DNA from: Leptolyngbyaceae cyanobacterium RM1_1_2
GTDB taxonomy: Bacteria > Cyanobacteriota > Cyanobacteriia > Phormidesmidales > Phormidesmidaceae
DNA length: 44,015 nt
Assembly (NCBI GenBank): GCA_012032345.1
Contig: JAAUQI010000040.1
Span: forward strand, 1-44,015
Reading direction: 5' to 3'
Shown here: positions 1 through 10,274 of the stretch, piece after piece
Numbering within the stretch: the stretch's first letter is position 1
How the letters are laid out: each line of letters opens with the position of its first letter
Notes under the pieces: generated by a model
Database searches by the model: none
Seen by the model: the letters and a program-made list of their open reading frames with translations, nothing else
What the model was told of the DNA's origin: nothing
Program-made: the position numbers and the translations under genes

Positions 1-2261
1 GAGGCTGACCGGCAGTATGTGATCTTGCTGTTTAGCTTTTTGCCTAGGCAAGCTGTGATGTATCTGGTTGAGTTTCAGTATTTGCTGCAGCTAGACGAGG
101 CACTCGATGCCCAAGCGATCGCTACCTTTTAGGTATTTTTACCGGTATTTTAGGGCTAATGGAGCTGGTGACCCAGTGGTTTACCTCTAGCCGTCTCATC
201 GAACGGGCAGGAGTGTTTACCGTCACGATGCTTTTGCCTCTGGTCATCTTAGGCTTGGGTAGTCTAGCGCTGCTTCTCAGCTGGCCGGGGCTGCTGGGGG
301 CCTCTAGCCTATTAGTGGGGATGGTTGTCCTCAAGTTTATGGATGAATGGCTGCGCTACACCCTGGTTGCCAGTACTCGACCGATCCTGTTTCAGCCTAT
401 TCCTGATAGCAGTCGCGGCAGGCTACAGTCTTTTATCGGCGGCATTGCTGAACCCCTCTCAATGGGGGGAACCGGGCTGGGCATCTTGTTGACAATTTGG
501 CTCTGTAACAATTTGGGCTATGTCAGCATTTCCTTTCAAAGCCGCGTCTTTTTGCTGGAAGTGCTGATTGTTGCTGGTATCTGGTTGGGTGCTATTTTCC
601 TGCTGCGATCGCGCTACTTAAACCTGCTGGTGCTGAGCGCTGAGCGCGGCCTCCTGAGTTTTTCAAATGCCAACCTGCGGGTGCTCAAGCGGGCCTTTAT
701 CGAGCAGCTAGAAAAACCCGGTCGAGAGGCCGATAAGCGCTCCTGTATTGAGCTTTTGAGCTACATTGACGCTAGCGGCGTAGGCGATGTGCTGGCCCCT
801 TTGCTGCCTGGACTCTCTCCCGGCCTGCAAAAGCAAAGTTTAGAAGCCATGCTGGAATATCCCAGACCAGACTGTTTATCCCCTGTACAGACCCTGGCAA
901 AAACCACTCAGCAGCCAGAGGTGCTAGCCCTAGCGCTGCGCTACGTCTGGATTACGGAAGCAGAGCCTGATATCAATGCCCTCAAGCCATATATCAAGCC
1001 CGATATTGACCCCGTCGTGCGGGGAACTGCGGCCTCCCTGATGCTGCGCCGGGGCAACCCGCGTCAAAAAGCTGAAGCCACCAATGTGCTGCGGCAGATG
1101 CTAACCCATCCGCGTGAACGAGAGCGGGTAATGGGGTGCCGCGCCCTCGGCGAAGCTGACTACATGCAGGCTTTGCGCCTTTACATTCCCCAACTGCTGC
1201 AGGATGATTCATTACGAGTGCGGCGGGCTTTGCTAGAGGCGATCGCGGCGACTCGCCTAGAAGAATACTATCCGTCGCTGCTCAAAGGGCTGTCATACAA
1301 GTCTACGCGGGATGCCGCAGTCAGGGCATTGGGGCGCTTAGGTAATGAAGCCCTGCCCCTGCTCAAACAGCTAGCGGAGGATTACCGTCAGCCCGAAGCC
1401 CTGCGTCATCAGGCATGGCAGGTAATTGGGCAAATCGGCACGGCTGAAGCTCTAGATCTACTGATCACTCGGTTACAAACCGCCTGGGGCAGTACCCGCC
1501 GGGCCATTTTGCGGATCTTGCTGCGGCTTTCCCAAGAGACAGGGCTAAAGCGCTCTAAAGAAATTGACATTGCCCTAGATCGTTTAGGACGCTCCAGCAT
1601 TGAGCGTTTGCTGAACCAGGAACTCACCTTTATGGGTCAGATCTATGCTGGCCTGGTGGATATCTCAGCAGACAGCACTGCGGGGCGAGAGGCCGATCTG
1701 TTTCGTAATGCTCTGAGGGATATGCTAGTCGATGCCAGAGAGCGGCTGTTTATGCTGATGCGCTTTCTCTATCCGTCTAGCACGATTCAGGCGGCTCAGG
1801 TCAGCCTGCAAGGGTCAGCCACCAGCCGAGCGCGGGGCTTGGAGATTTTAGACAATGCTCTAGACATTCCCACCAAGCGAGCGATACTGAGCATACTCGA
1901 TCAGCGCCTGGATGAGGAAAAGCTGATCAGTCTCTCCGGCTTAGCACCCCATCAGCCGATGTTGCCCAGCGATCGCCTCCGCTACCTGATGGATCTGCGT
2001 CACTTTCTGTCAGAATGGGCACTGGCCTGCTGTTTTCACCTGGCCCGACAGCAGCAATGGAGCCTGACCACGGCGCAAGCTCTAGCGGGATTGAGCCATC
2101 CTACAGGCTTTTTACGTGAAGCCGTTTTGTCCTATCTCAGGGTGGCCTCTCCTCAAGGGCTGGCTAAGGTTTTGCCCAAAATGCAGGCTGACCCCAATCC
2201 TATTGTGGTGGCTCAGGTCAAACAGCTCATGTTTGAGTTAGGTATTCCAGCTCATGTTTGA
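1..2261 (+). pseudogene. MFS transporter-HEAT repeat fusion protein, 5' partial and frameshifted
   Basis: The window opens inside this gene. Frame 1 is open from base 1 to a TAG at 130-132 and reads like the end of a transporter helix (tail ..DAQAIATF). The other piece is open with an ATG at 159 and runs to 2261 (700 aa). Its codons upstream of that ATG (..LGIFTGILGL) continue the first piece smoothly if one T is added to the TTTT run at 127-130. Residues 1-170 of the second piece hold about five hydrophobic segments, and residues about 190-690 are alpha-helical HEAT-type repeats (for example the stretch around VRRALLEAIAATRLEEYYP). Cyanobacteria have large MFS/nucleotide-transporter-like proteins with cytoplasmic HEAT repeats, and this fits that architecture; the substrate is unknown. 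The cNMP-binding gene 332 bp downstream may be a functional partner. The break may be an assembly indel. If it is real, translation from 159 would give only a C-terminal fragment. Confidence 0.75.
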
Positions 2262-2290
2262 GTTAGGCTATTGCAGCTCAAACATGAGCT
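2223..2290 (+). terminator. Direct repeat plus perfect hairpin over the stop codon
   Basis: A 20-base unit beginning CAGCTCATGTTTGAG occurs at 2223-2242 and again at 2248-2267. A near copy in opposite orientation follows. The 14-base arm 2249-2262 pairs perfectly with 2277-2290 around a 14-nt loop. The stop codon of the HEAT-repeat gene (2259-2261) lies inside the left arm. There is no T-run, so this is a 3'-end hairpin rather than a classical intrinsic terminator. Two tandem left arms allow two alternative stems. Confidence 0.5.
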
Positions 2291-2593
2291 AGGTTATGCC
2301 AAATCACCCGGCGATCGCCTCGCCTGCCCAGTCTCAACCCTCGTTAATTTCAGTTAAGTTTAGTTAAGCTAGGGCCAATAACGATTTAAAGGCGGCTTCC
2401 ACCCCAGATAGCTTGACTTCGTCTGCGGTCTCAGTTTATGAATGACCCCAGAGTCTTCAAGCAGCACCCGTTGGGTAATCAGTCACCTGCTATACCAAAA
2501 GCGGGAAAGCTAGAGCTAATAGGTTGACCAGACGACTATCTGAACCTGTTAATCCTAAAAAATTGTCGCTGGCATCGCGTCCACCTTCCCTCT
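2291..2593. other. Intergenic region with no recognised gene
   Basis: No convincing reading frame or RNA gene is seen here. It contains an A/T-rich patch with repeated AGTTAAG-like words near 2345-2370 and one HIP1 core. It presumably holds the promoter of the downstream cNMP-binding gene, but no clear -10/-35 pair can be named. Confidence 0.4.
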
Positions 2594-3217
2594 ATGTTAA
2601 CCAGTGTCGATCGTCTTTTATTTGTTCGTGGCGTCCCCATCTTCAAAGAGTTACGGGATGATTTTTTAGTTCGGCTAGCCTCCATTATGGACGAGCTGGC
2701 TTTTCCACCTGACTACACCATTTTCACCGAAGGTCAGGAGGGGCGATCGCTTTATATTGTTGTTTCTGGTCGGGTTAGCGTTCATCTAAAGCAGCAAGAG
2801 CTGGCCCAGCTCGCTCAGGGTACCTGTTTTGGTGAAATGTCGCTGTTTGATGCGGAACCTCGCTCAGCCTCAGTCACAACATTAGAATCCTGCGAATGCC
2901 TGATTCTCACCCAGCAGCAGCTTTACGAAGCGATTGATGAAACGCCTGGTATTGCTGTCAACATTATTCGAATGCTGTCGCGGCGAATCCGGGAACTTAA
3001 CAAAGAACTTAATGGTAAAAAGCAAGAACTCAGCCACCATCAGGCTACCCCAGTCTATACACCCTCTGTTCCCCTGTTTGAGCAGACTGACCTCCAGCGA
3101 AAAAACAGCAGCAATGGCACTGCTACCGCAAAAGCTGCCACAGAAGCTGATAGCGCCAAAGCTGGGCCAGTCTATCAGCCAGAGGTCAGCTACTTCAACG
3201 GTAATTTACCCTACTAG
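2594..3217 (+). CDS. Cyclic nucleotide-binding domain protein without DNA-binding domain
   Basis: A 207-aa protein with a single CRP-type cNMP-binding domain at about residues 10-125. The phosphate-binding cassette is intact: FGEMSL at 79-84, then the key Arg at 90 followed by SASV, so cAMP or cGMP binding is plausible. A short charged helix follows (about 125-150), then a low-complexity Ser/Ala/Pro tail. There is no helix-turn-helix, so this is not a CRP transcription factor; it is more likely a regulatory subunit. The ATG at 2594 has no obvious Shine-Dalgarno sequence. It lies downstream of the MFS-HEAT gene on the same strand. Related transporters can carry a cNMP domain on the same chain, so it may regulate that protein (inference). 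Its stop overlaps the convergent cobB gene by 12 bases. Confidence 0.8.
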   Translation: MLTSVDRLLFVRGVPIFKELRDDFLVRLASIMDELAFPPDYTIFTEGQEGRSLYIVVSGRVSVHLKQQELAQLAQGTCFGEMSLFDAEPRSASVTTLESCECLILTQQQLYEAIDETPGIAVNIIRMLSRRIRELNKELNGKKQELSHHQATPVYTPSVPLFEQTDLQRKNSSNGTATAKAATEADSAKAGPVYQPEVSYFNGNLPY

Positions 3218-4602
3218 AGGGACTGCTCCAGATCTGGCAGCGCTAAGCCGCTCACAGGTTTGTAGAAACCGGTAGGGAATTTGAGGTTTGTCTCCCCAGT
3301 GCAGGTGTAGGTAAGAAGCATGAATTTGATGCTGCCGCCAGCCTTCAGCCAGTGTTTGGATTCCGTGCCCTTGGAGGCTGTAAATAGAATTAGGCGAATC
3401 GGGCTGCACCTGCGAACGGTGAAACTCATGCCCCCATAGACGAGTTCCGGCTGCGAGCAGGCAGGTACTCTGAGAGGCGATCGCCTGACGATAGCCCAGG
3501 GTCAGCCGAGGTGAGAGCGTCACCTCGGCTGACAGGCTGCCGACCATCGGCCACTTTCGCTGTTCAAAGTCTTGAAGCTGCTGGCAGAGATACATCAGGC
3601 CGCCGCATTCGGCGTAGGTGGGAAGCTGTTGCTCTAGGGCGGTTTTGACACTGATCAATACTGACTGATTAGCCGCTAGCTCAGCCGCAAAAACTTCCGG
3701 GAAGCCACCGCCGAGCAAAAGTCCCTGACTGTCTGCGGGCAGTGCTGGGTCACTCAGGGGACTCCAGTCAATCAGTTCGGCTCCCAGCGCTCTGAGCATC
3801 GCCAGATTATCGGCGTAGTAAAAGCTAAAGGCGCGATCGCGGGCGACTGCAATTCGTACCGGAACAGGCCGGAATTTTTCTAATCCTGACGGAACTGACG
3901 CAATCGGGGCAGCGATCGCAAGAGGGGCCGCAGCCGCTCCCAGTCAAAACAGGTTTGGCCCAGCACGGCCAAGCGATTAAGTACCTGCTTAAAATCAGCC
4001 AGTTCAGCCGTAGGTACCAGTCCTAGATGGCGACTGGGCAGCTCAATTTCCTGATGGCGGCGCAAAACGCCCAGAACAGGAATCTTCAGTGGGGCGATCG
4101 CCTCTTTGAGCAAAGTCAGGTGGCGATCGCTGCCCACCCGGTTGAGCACTACACCCGCACACTGCAGGCGAGGATCTAGCGTAGTGTAGCCGTGGACGAT
4201 CGCCGCTACCGAGTGAGATAGGCGGCTGGCATCAATCACTAGCAAAATCGGTAGATCTAGCGATCGCGCTACATCGGCGGTGCTGCCCCAGTCCTGATAG
4301 CCTCCGGCCCCGTCAAACAGTCCCATGACGCCCTCAACCAGCGCGTAGGGAACCGTCTGAGCATTTTGCTGGTAGCAGCGCCGGATATAGGCCGCTGACG
4401 TCAGTACCGGATCCAGGTTATAGCAGGGTCGCTCGGTCACGGCCTGATGAAACATCGGGTCAATGTAGTCAGGCCCGACCTTAAACGACTGAACGACTGC
4501 ATCCGGGGCTGAGGTGTTCGAGGTGTTCAAGGCAGCTAGCAGGGCCAGCGTTACGGTCGTTTTTCCGGCCCCGCTGCGCTCCCCAGCAATTACAAGTCCC
4601 AT
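3206..4602 (-). pseudogene. cobB: Cobyrinate a,c-diamide synthase, single-base frameshift
   Basis: This is the ATP- and glutamine-dependent amidase that amidates the a and c side chains of cobyrinate in cobalamin (or pseudocobalamin) synthesis. The N-terminal part (4602 to stop at 3880, 240 aa) has the P-loop GERSGAGKTT at residues 7-16 of a dethiobiotin-synthetase-like ATPase. The C-terminal part (open across 3885-3206) begins with the family signature VARDRAFSFYYADN and continues as a class I glutamine amidotransferase, with AECGGLM (nucleophile Cys) and HEFHRS (His). The halves are in different frames. One extra base in GG (3885-3886) or TT (3882-3883) gives a continuous protein of about 465 aa, the usual family length, so the gene is otherwise intact. 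It starts 27 bp after ndhB and may be co-transcribed with it. Real loss of function or an assembly error are both possible; I favour error. Confidence 0.85.
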
Positions 4603-4629
4603 AGGCAGAGGTGCGGGTATCTAGTGGGG

Positions 4630-6222
4630 CTACAGCGCAGTCTCTAAAGCTCCAGCTTCTAAAGCCGCAGTCTCTGAAGCCTTAACTGCAACGGGAGCAG
4701 TTGGATAAACTCCCAAAGCAGACTGCAAAATTGGCGTCCGCGCTACCGAACTATTCGCCAGCGAAAATAGCGGATTAGATAAAATACCTGCTAGGGAAGT
4801 CGCTACCACAGCCAAAATCAGGCTTACCTGCAATGGGCGCATACCCGGCAGCGTCCAGCGCACCTGGGGATAGTTTTTTACCGACTCTGACATCTCGTGA
4901 GGCTCTTTGACTACCATCATCTTGACCACGCGGATGTAGTAGTAGATGGAGATAACACTGGTAATCAAACCCACCAAAACCAGACCGTAGGCACCCGCCT
5001 GCCAGCCTGCCCAGAAAATGTAGAGCTTCCCAAAGAATCCAGCCAGCGGCGGAATCCCCCCTAGTGAGAGCAAACAAACGGTGAGACCAAACGTGAGCAG
5101 CGGATCTTTCTGATACAGACCGCCGTACTCGCTGATCTGGTCGGTACCCGTGCGCAGTGAGAAAAGAATGACGCAGGTAAAGCCGCCCAGGTTCATAAAC
5201 AGATAGATCAGCAGGTAGAAAATCATGCTGGCGTAGCCTGCCTGAGTGCCCACAATCAGGCCGATCATGACAAAGCCTGCCTGGGCAATCGATGAGTAGG
5301 CTAGCATCCGCTTCATGCTGGTCTGTGCCAGCGCTACCACATTACCCAAAATCATGCTGAGGATAGCTAGAGCCGTAAACACAAAGTGCCACTGCTCAGA
5401 GACCAGCGGAAAGGCGGTTACCAACAGCCGAATCGCCAGAGCAAATCCGGCGGCCTTGGAGCCAACTGAAAGAAAGGCCACCACAGGCGTAGGGGAGCCT
5501 TCGTAGACATCCGGTGTCCACTGGTGGAAAGGCACGGCAGCAATTTTGAAAGCAATCCCGGCAATCACAAAGACTAGGGCTACAACCAGACCAATGGGGG
5601 CGTCAGAGCCGTCAGATAGGATATTGCTGGCGATCGCGCTGAGGCGCGTTTCTCCCCCTGACAGCCCAAACAGCAGAGACAGGCCGTAGAGGAAAATGGC
5701 TGAGCTAGCCGCACCAATTAGCAAATACTTTAGAGCTGCTTCGTTGGATCGCGGATCTCGCTTCATGTAGCCTGTTAGCAGGTAAGACGAGATACTTAGC
5801 GTCTCTAATGAGACAAAAATCATGACCAGCTCATCGGCTCCTGAGAGGAACATACCGCCCAGCGTAGCCGTTAGCAAAATCACCAAAAATTCGGCCAGAG
5901 AAGTCCCCGACTGCTCTACGTAACGGATTGACATCGGCACCGTAACCGCTGCCGCTAGCGCGATGATGCCCCGGAAGATAATGCTCAGAGCATCTCCGTT
6001 AAAAGCCCCTAAAAAGGCAATAGGCTCCACAACATCCCACTGAAAAACGAGTGCGACCACTGCCGCCAAAAGCCCAAAAATCGCTGCGTAGGGCGTCCAT
6101 CGAGATGAGGAACGGCCAACAATCAAATCGCCTACAAGAACTAACAGCAGCGTCACAATGACGATGCCCTCTGGCAAAATCGCACCCGCATTGAGCTGCG
6201 CGGCAAGATTAGTCACATCCAT
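4630..6222 (-). CDS. ndhB: NAD(P)H-quinone oxidoreductase subunit 2 (NdhB)
   Basis: Membrane antiporter-like subunit of the cyanobacterial NDH-1 complex in the thylakoid, which moves electrons from ferredoxin to plastoquinone and serves respiration, cyclic flow and CO2 uptake. The protein is almost entirely hydrophobic, with about 14 transmembrane segments, and has the conserved core motifs [15 protein letters not shown] and [18 protein letters not shown] typical of the ND2/NuoN family. I place the start at 6222 ([13 protein letters not shown], 530 aa), matching the usual NdhB N-terminus. An in-frame ATG at 6276 would add 18 residues. The C-terminal 20 residues are a degenerate Ala/Glu/Thr repeat ([17 protein letters not shown]). 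It is divergent from topA and followed closely by cobB. Confidence 0.95.
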   Translation of the reverse strand: MDVTNLAAQLNAGAILPEGIVIVTLLLVLVGDLIVGRSSSRWTPYAAIFGLLAAVVALVFQWDVVEPIAFLGAFNGDALSIIFRGIIALAAAVTVPMSIRYVEQSGTSLAEFLVILLTATLGGMFLSGADELVMIFVSLETLSISSYLLTGYMKRDPRSNEAALKYLLIGAASSAIFLYGLSLLFGLSGGETRLSAIASNILSDGSDAPIGLVVALVFVIAGIAFKIAAVPFHQWTPDVYEGSPTPVVAFLSVGSKAAGFALAIRLLVTAFPLVSEQWHFVFTALAILSMILGNVVALAQTSMKRMLAYSSIAQAGFVMIGLIVGTQAGYASMIFYLLIYLFMNLGGFTCVILFSLRTGTDQISEYGGLYQKDPLLTFGLTVCLLSLGGIPPLAGFFGKLYIFWAGWQAGAYGLVLVGLITSVISIYYYIRVVKMMVVKEPHEMSESVKNYPQVRWTLPGMRPLQVSLILAVVATSLAGILSNPLFSLANSSVARTPILQSALGVYPTAPVAVKASETAALEAGALETAL

Positions 6223-6743
6223 TCGCTTGAATCCCTCGAACAGTCCGATTAGGAGTAGTCTAAGTGAGAATTGCATCCCGCAGAGTTAAAGCAAATCACA
6301 CCCACCTAGAGACAAACGTCTATAGGTCGGGCACCACCAACTCCCTTAGCAATGTAACATTTGTTCAACTCAGCCGATCAACATCTGAAACCCTTTTGCC
6401 ATCGCTCTTACGCTCAAAAAGTTCGGCAAACCGCCTAGACGGACAGGTCAATTTCGATATAAGCCTATAGGTGAGAGATTCCAGAGGCGTCATTATCGGT
6501 TTCGTCTTAAAGAGAATAGCTGTGCTTTACTCCGTGAGGCCCGAAAAATCTTTATTTGCTCTTAACCCGCCCGTTAGCGCAGTATAGATCAGGGTATATT
6601 GCAGCAAGAGTAGCACCAGTTAGTTCCCTACCCTGGATAGAACTCGCTCTCTGCCTGTGTTTCTGCAAGATGTTCTAGTAACTGCTAGATTTTTTCTATC
6701 TATCTCAAAAGAAGTTTCGACGACCTGAGACGTTCACAGCCCT
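6223..6743. other. Divergent ndhB-topA intergenic region
   Basis: About 520 bases between two divergent gene starts with no credible gene. It should hold both promoters. A possible -10 element for topA, TATATT, is at 6595-6600, but no matching -35 hexamer is clear. The topA leader is therefore more than 100 nt if that is the start point. No tRNA or known riboswitch was recognised. Confidence 0.4.
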
Positions 6744-9485
6744 ATGTCAACTCTCGTTATTGTTGAGTCGCCCACTAAGGCGAAGACAATTCGCAACTAT
6801 TTACCGTCTGGATACCGCGTTGAAGCCTCAATGGGGCATGTCCGCGATTTACCCCGGTCAGCAAGTGAGATTCCAGCCGCCGTTAAGGGTGAGAAATGGG
6901 CACAGCTTGGGGTTAACGTAGACTCCAGCTTTGAGCCTCTCTACGTGGTTCCCAAAGACAAAAGGAAAGTTGTCAAAGCGCTCAAAGACGCCCTCAAACA
7001 GGCCGACGAGCTAGTTTTGGCCACTGACGAAGACCGAGAGGGCGAAAGCATTAGCTGGCACCTGCTACAGCTGCTGCAGCCCAAAGTGCCCACTAAGCGC
7101 ATGGTCTTTCACGAAATCACGGAAGAGGCGATTCAGACTGCACTTGAGAACTGCCGCGATATTAACGATCAGCTCGTGCGAGCACAGGAAACCCGTAGAA
7201 TCTTAGACCGACTAGTAGGGTATACCCTGTCACCGCTGCTGTGGGAGAAGATTGCTTGGGGACTTTCAGCGGGGCGAGTCCAGTCTGTTGCTGTAAAGCT
7301 GCTAGTTCACCGAGAGCGACAGCGTCGGGCTTTTCGTCGAGGCTCTTACTGGGATCTCAAGGCGACGCTAAGCCATCAAGAAAATGGCCAAAAGAACGGC
7401 CAAAAAAATAATTTTGAAGCTAAACTGTATTCCCTGGCCGGAACCCGATTGGCTAACGGGAGTGACTTTGATGAAAATACGGGTCAGATTACCGCTGGTC
7501 GCAATGTCGTTCTGCTGGATGAAACCCAGGCAATAGGACTGCAATCGCGCTTGGAAGCAGGCGTCTGGACAGTTACAAACCTAGACGAGCGTCCCTCAAC
7601 CCGCAAGCCTTCGCCGCCTTTTACAACTTCCACCCTGCAGCAGGAATCTAACCGCAAGCTGCGTCTGTCTGCTCGTGACACCATGCGGGTAGCTCAGGGG
7701 CTTTACGAGAAAGGCTATATCACCTACATGCGAACAGATTCAGTGCATCTGTCGCAGCAGGCGATCGCAGCGGCTAGAAGCTGCGTTGAGTCTCGTTACG
7801 GCTCAGAGTACCTCAGCCCCAAGCCGCGCCAGTACGCCACCAAGAGTAAAAACGCCCAGGAAGCTCATGAGGCGATTCGTCCCGCCGGTGGCATCTTCCG
7901 TACCCCCCAGGGAACGGGCCTAAAAGATAAAGAGCTAGCCCTCTACGACCTGATCTGGAAGCGGACAGTTGCCACCCAAATGGCCGAAGCCCGTCAAACC
8001 CACATCACAGTTCAAATTGAGGTTGAAGACGCCAGCTTCAGAGCAACTGGCAAGCGGATTGATTTTCCCGGCTTCTTCCGCGCCTATGTGGAAGGTTCTG
8101 ATGACCCAGACGCGGCGATCGAAGACCAAGAGATTGTTTTACCCAACCTCAAGGTGGGAGACACACCTGCATGTCAGAGTCTCGAAGCCATTGGTCACGA
8201 AACTCAGCCCCCGGCTCGTTTTACAGAGGCTTCGCTGGTCAAAACGCTAGAAAGTGAAGGCATCGGTCGCCCTAGCACCTACGCCAGCATCATTGGCACG
8301 ATCGTCGATCGCGGCTACGCTCAGCTCAACACCCACAGTTTGATCCCCACTTTCACCGCCTTTGCCGTTACCGATCTGCTAGAGAAACACTTTCCCGATC
8401 TCGTAGACTTGGGGTTCACCGCCCGCATGGAGCAGACTCTAGACGAAATCTCGGTAGGAGACGTAGAGTGGCTACCCTACCTGAGTCAGTTTTATCTAGG
8501 CGATGAGGGGCTAGGGCAGCAGGTGCTGGAGCGTCAAAGCCAGATTGATCCTGATACGGCTAGAACGATTGAGCTAGAGAATTTAGACGCCAAAGTGCGA
8601 ATTGGTCGCTACGGCCCTTATCTGGAGGCTGACGGTGAGGAAGGGGCGATCAAAGCCTCTATTCCTCAAGATGTAACCCCAGCCGATCTAGATATTGAAC
8701 AGGTTGAAACGCTGCTCAAGCAGAAGACAGAAGGCCCAGAACAGTTGGGCATTCACCCAGAAAAGGATGAGCCAATCTACGTCCTCATCGGCACCTATGG
8801 CCCCTATGTGCAGCTAGGCGAAAAAACTGAAGAGAACCCCAAGCCCAAGCGGGCTTCCGTGCCCAAGGGGACGCCACTGGATGCGGTGACTCTAGAGATG
8901 GCAGTGGGTCTGCTGGCTCTGCCCCGACTGTTGGGCAACCACCCAGAAACCGAGGCCAAAATCAAAGCCAGCATTGGTCCCTACGGCCCCTACGTAGTAC
9001 ACGATCAGGGTAAGGAGGGCAAAGACTACCGATCGCTTAAAAAAGAAGACAATGTTTTAGAGATTACGCTGGAGCGGGCGATCGCTCTGCTCTCGGAGCC
9101 TAAAAGTCAGCGGGGGCGGCGTAAGGCAGCTGTGCCAGTAAAGGAACTGGGCAATCATCCGGCTGATGAGAGTCCGGTCAACATTTACGACGGCCCCTAT
9201 GGTTTGTATGTTAAGCATGGAAAAACCAATGCTTCGCTGCCGGAGGGCAAAAAGCCAGAAGATATGACGCTAGAGCTGGCAATAGAGCTGCTAGAGGCAA
9301 AAGAGTCAACCAAAAAGACCAGCCGTAAATCAGCTAAATCAGCGACAAAGTCCTCAGCTTCCAGTGCCAAAAAAACCACCCGTAAGACCACAGCCAAAAA
9401 AGCTGCTGGTACGACGGCTAAGAAACGCACAGCCCGCAAAAAAGTAGCTGACGACGCTTCGTCTGAGGAAAAGAAGGCTTCTTAG
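6744..9485 (+). CDS. topA: DNA topoisomerase I
   Basis: Type IA topoisomerase that relaxes negative supercoils through a 5'-phosphotyrosine intermediate. The Toprim domain is at the N-terminus ([12 protein letters not shown] at 5-16; acidic DEDREGE at 95-101). The catalytic tyrosine is Tyr328 in YITYMRTDS, as in the family. Residues about 560-860 carry four topoisomerase C-terminal repeats of the GxYGPYV type ([32 protein letters not shown]) instead of the zinc fingers of enterobacterial TopA. The last about 55 residues are a Lys/Thr/Ala-rich basic tail that should bind DNA nonspecifically. At 913 aa it has the normal length for cyanobacterial TopA. It stands alone on the plus strand and ends in a hairpin shared with the convergent downstream gene. 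Confidence 0.96.
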   Translation: MSTLVIVESPTKAKTIRNYLPSGYRVEASMGHVRDLPRSASEIPAAVKGEKWAQLGVNVDSSFEPLYVVPKDKRKVVKALKDALKQADELVLATDEDREGESISWHLLQLLQPKVPTKRMVFHEITEEAIQTALENCRDINDQLVRAQETRRILDRLVGYTLSPLLWEKIAWGLSAGRVQSVAVKLLVHRERQRRAFRRGSYWDLKATLSHQENGQKNGQKNNFEAKLYSLAGTRLANGSDFDENTGQITAGRNVVLLDETQAIGLQSRLEAGVWTVTNLDERPSTRKPSPPFTTSTLQQESNRKLRLSARDTMRVAQGLYEKGYITYMRTDSVHLSQQAIAAARSCVESRYGSEYLSPKPRQYATKSKNAQEAHEAIRPAGGIFRTPQGTGLKDKELALYDLIWKRTVATQMAEARQTHITVQIEVEDASFRATGKRIDFPGFFRAYVEGSDDPDAAIEDQEIVLPNLKVGDTPACQSLEAIGHETQPPARFTEASLVKTLESEGIGRPSTYASIIGTIVDRGYAQLNTHSLIPTFTAFAVTDLLEKHFPDLVDLGFTARMEQTLDEISVGDVEWLPYLSQFYLGDEGLGQQVLERQSQIDPDTARTIELENLDAKVRIGRYGPYLEADGEEGAIKASIPQDVTPADLDIEQVETLLKQKTEGPEQLGIHPEKDEPIYVLIGTYGPYVQLGEKTEENPKPKRASVPKGTPLDAVTLEMAVGLLALPRLLGNHPETEAKIKASIGPYGPYVVHDQGKEGKDYRSLKKEDNVLEITLERAIALLSEPKSQRGRRKAAVPVKELGNHPADESPVNIYDGPYGLYVKHGKTNASLPEGKKPEDMTLELAIELLEAKESTKKTSRKSAKSATKSSASSAKKTTRKTTAKKAAGTTAKKRTARKKVADDASSEEKKAS

Positions 9486-9568
9486 GTTTGACTCAGGCTT
9501 GATCGCGGAGCAGGTCTGAATAACTCTGACGGCAGAGTCGAAACGGTGCTGGATCAGACGCAATTTTA

Positions 9569-9589
9569 AAGGCACCCAGCGGGTGCCTT
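9569..9589. terminator. Bidirectional terminator-like hairpin between topA and the 9617 gene
   Basis: Perfect 9-bp stem, AAGGCACCC (9569-9577) with GGGTGCCTT (9581-9589), around a 3-nt loop. It lies between convergent genes. On the minus strand the stem is followed by TTTAAAATT, on the plus strand by no T-run, so it serves the minus-strand gene best. Confidence 0.65.
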
Positions 9590-9616
9590 AGCATTTACTC
9601 ACGCGGCGAACCCACT

Positions 9617-10006
9617 TTATTCAGGAGGCAAGGCATCACCCGCTCGATTAGGGCCGCGATTAGCTTCGTTGCCAATAAATGCGCCCGCCTTGCTGAAGGC
9701 TTCACCGACTTTTTCTAAGATATTGGCGTTGGGATCAGAGCGATCCAGGACTTCCTGGCCTTGGGCTGGGATTTGAGTTGCCTGACGCTTCAGCTCCTCC
9801 TGACTGACATCGCCAATGTCGTATTTTGTCTTTTCTCCACTAGCATCTGGATAAATCAATTTGAGTTCTCTACCGGCTACTAAAGTTCCTGAGGCTAGGT
9901 CGCCAGCCAAGCTGCTATCAGGCAAAGCCAGCAGCGTTATAATTCCTATCAGGGCGATTGCCAATACCCGAGTCAACCCCTGAGCAATTTTGCTTAATCC
10001 ATTCAC
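9617..10006 (-). CDS. Small exported protein of unknown function
   Basis: A 129-aa protein with a clear Sec signal peptide: a basic start, a hydrophobic core at residues 12-29 and a likely cleavage after SLA (32-34). The mature part is about 95 residues, hydrophilic, without cysteines, and ends in a Gly/Asn/Pro-rich tail. I do not recognise a domain. It probably lives in the periplasm or thylakoid lumen. The size and export would suit an extrinsic photosystem accessory protein, but no signature of PsbU, PsbQ, PsbV or Psb27 is visible. The start is a GTG at 10006 with GAGG about 11 nt upstream; the nearby ATG is out of frame. It is a single-gene unit between convergent topA and divergent rtcB. 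Confidence 0.7.
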   Translation of the reverse strand: MNGLSKIAQGLTRVLAIALIGIITLLALPDSSLAGDLASGTLVAGRELKLIYPDASGEKTKYDIGDVSQEELKRQATQIPAQGQEVLDRSDPNANILEKVGEAFSKAGAFIGNEANRGPNRAGDALPPE

Positions 10007-10274
10007 AAATGTGTTCCTCTAGATTTTCAGCTTAAACAGCGAGTCTGAGTCAGTTCGCCTTTTGCAGTATAGAAAGTTGCTGGCAAAATGACTTCTGACC
10101 GGAGAAGTATTTGTATAGTTCTGAGTTTTGGTTTTGAGTTTCGGAAGTCCTAAGCAGCAAGCATTTTGAACACTCTGGAGAAGCTGATGTTTCACCCGAA
10201 AATGGCAAATCTGGAGTAGGTATGCAAACAAGACCCCAACAGGCGTGTAAAAGCCAGCCGAGGACGGTAAATCT

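Noticed and set aside
121-135. Programmed -1 frameshift at TTTTAG in the MFS-HEAT gene
   Set aside because: The heptamer does not fit X XXY YYZ in the zero frame and no pseudoknot-like structure follows. Five other genes show the same defect, which favours a sequencing indel.
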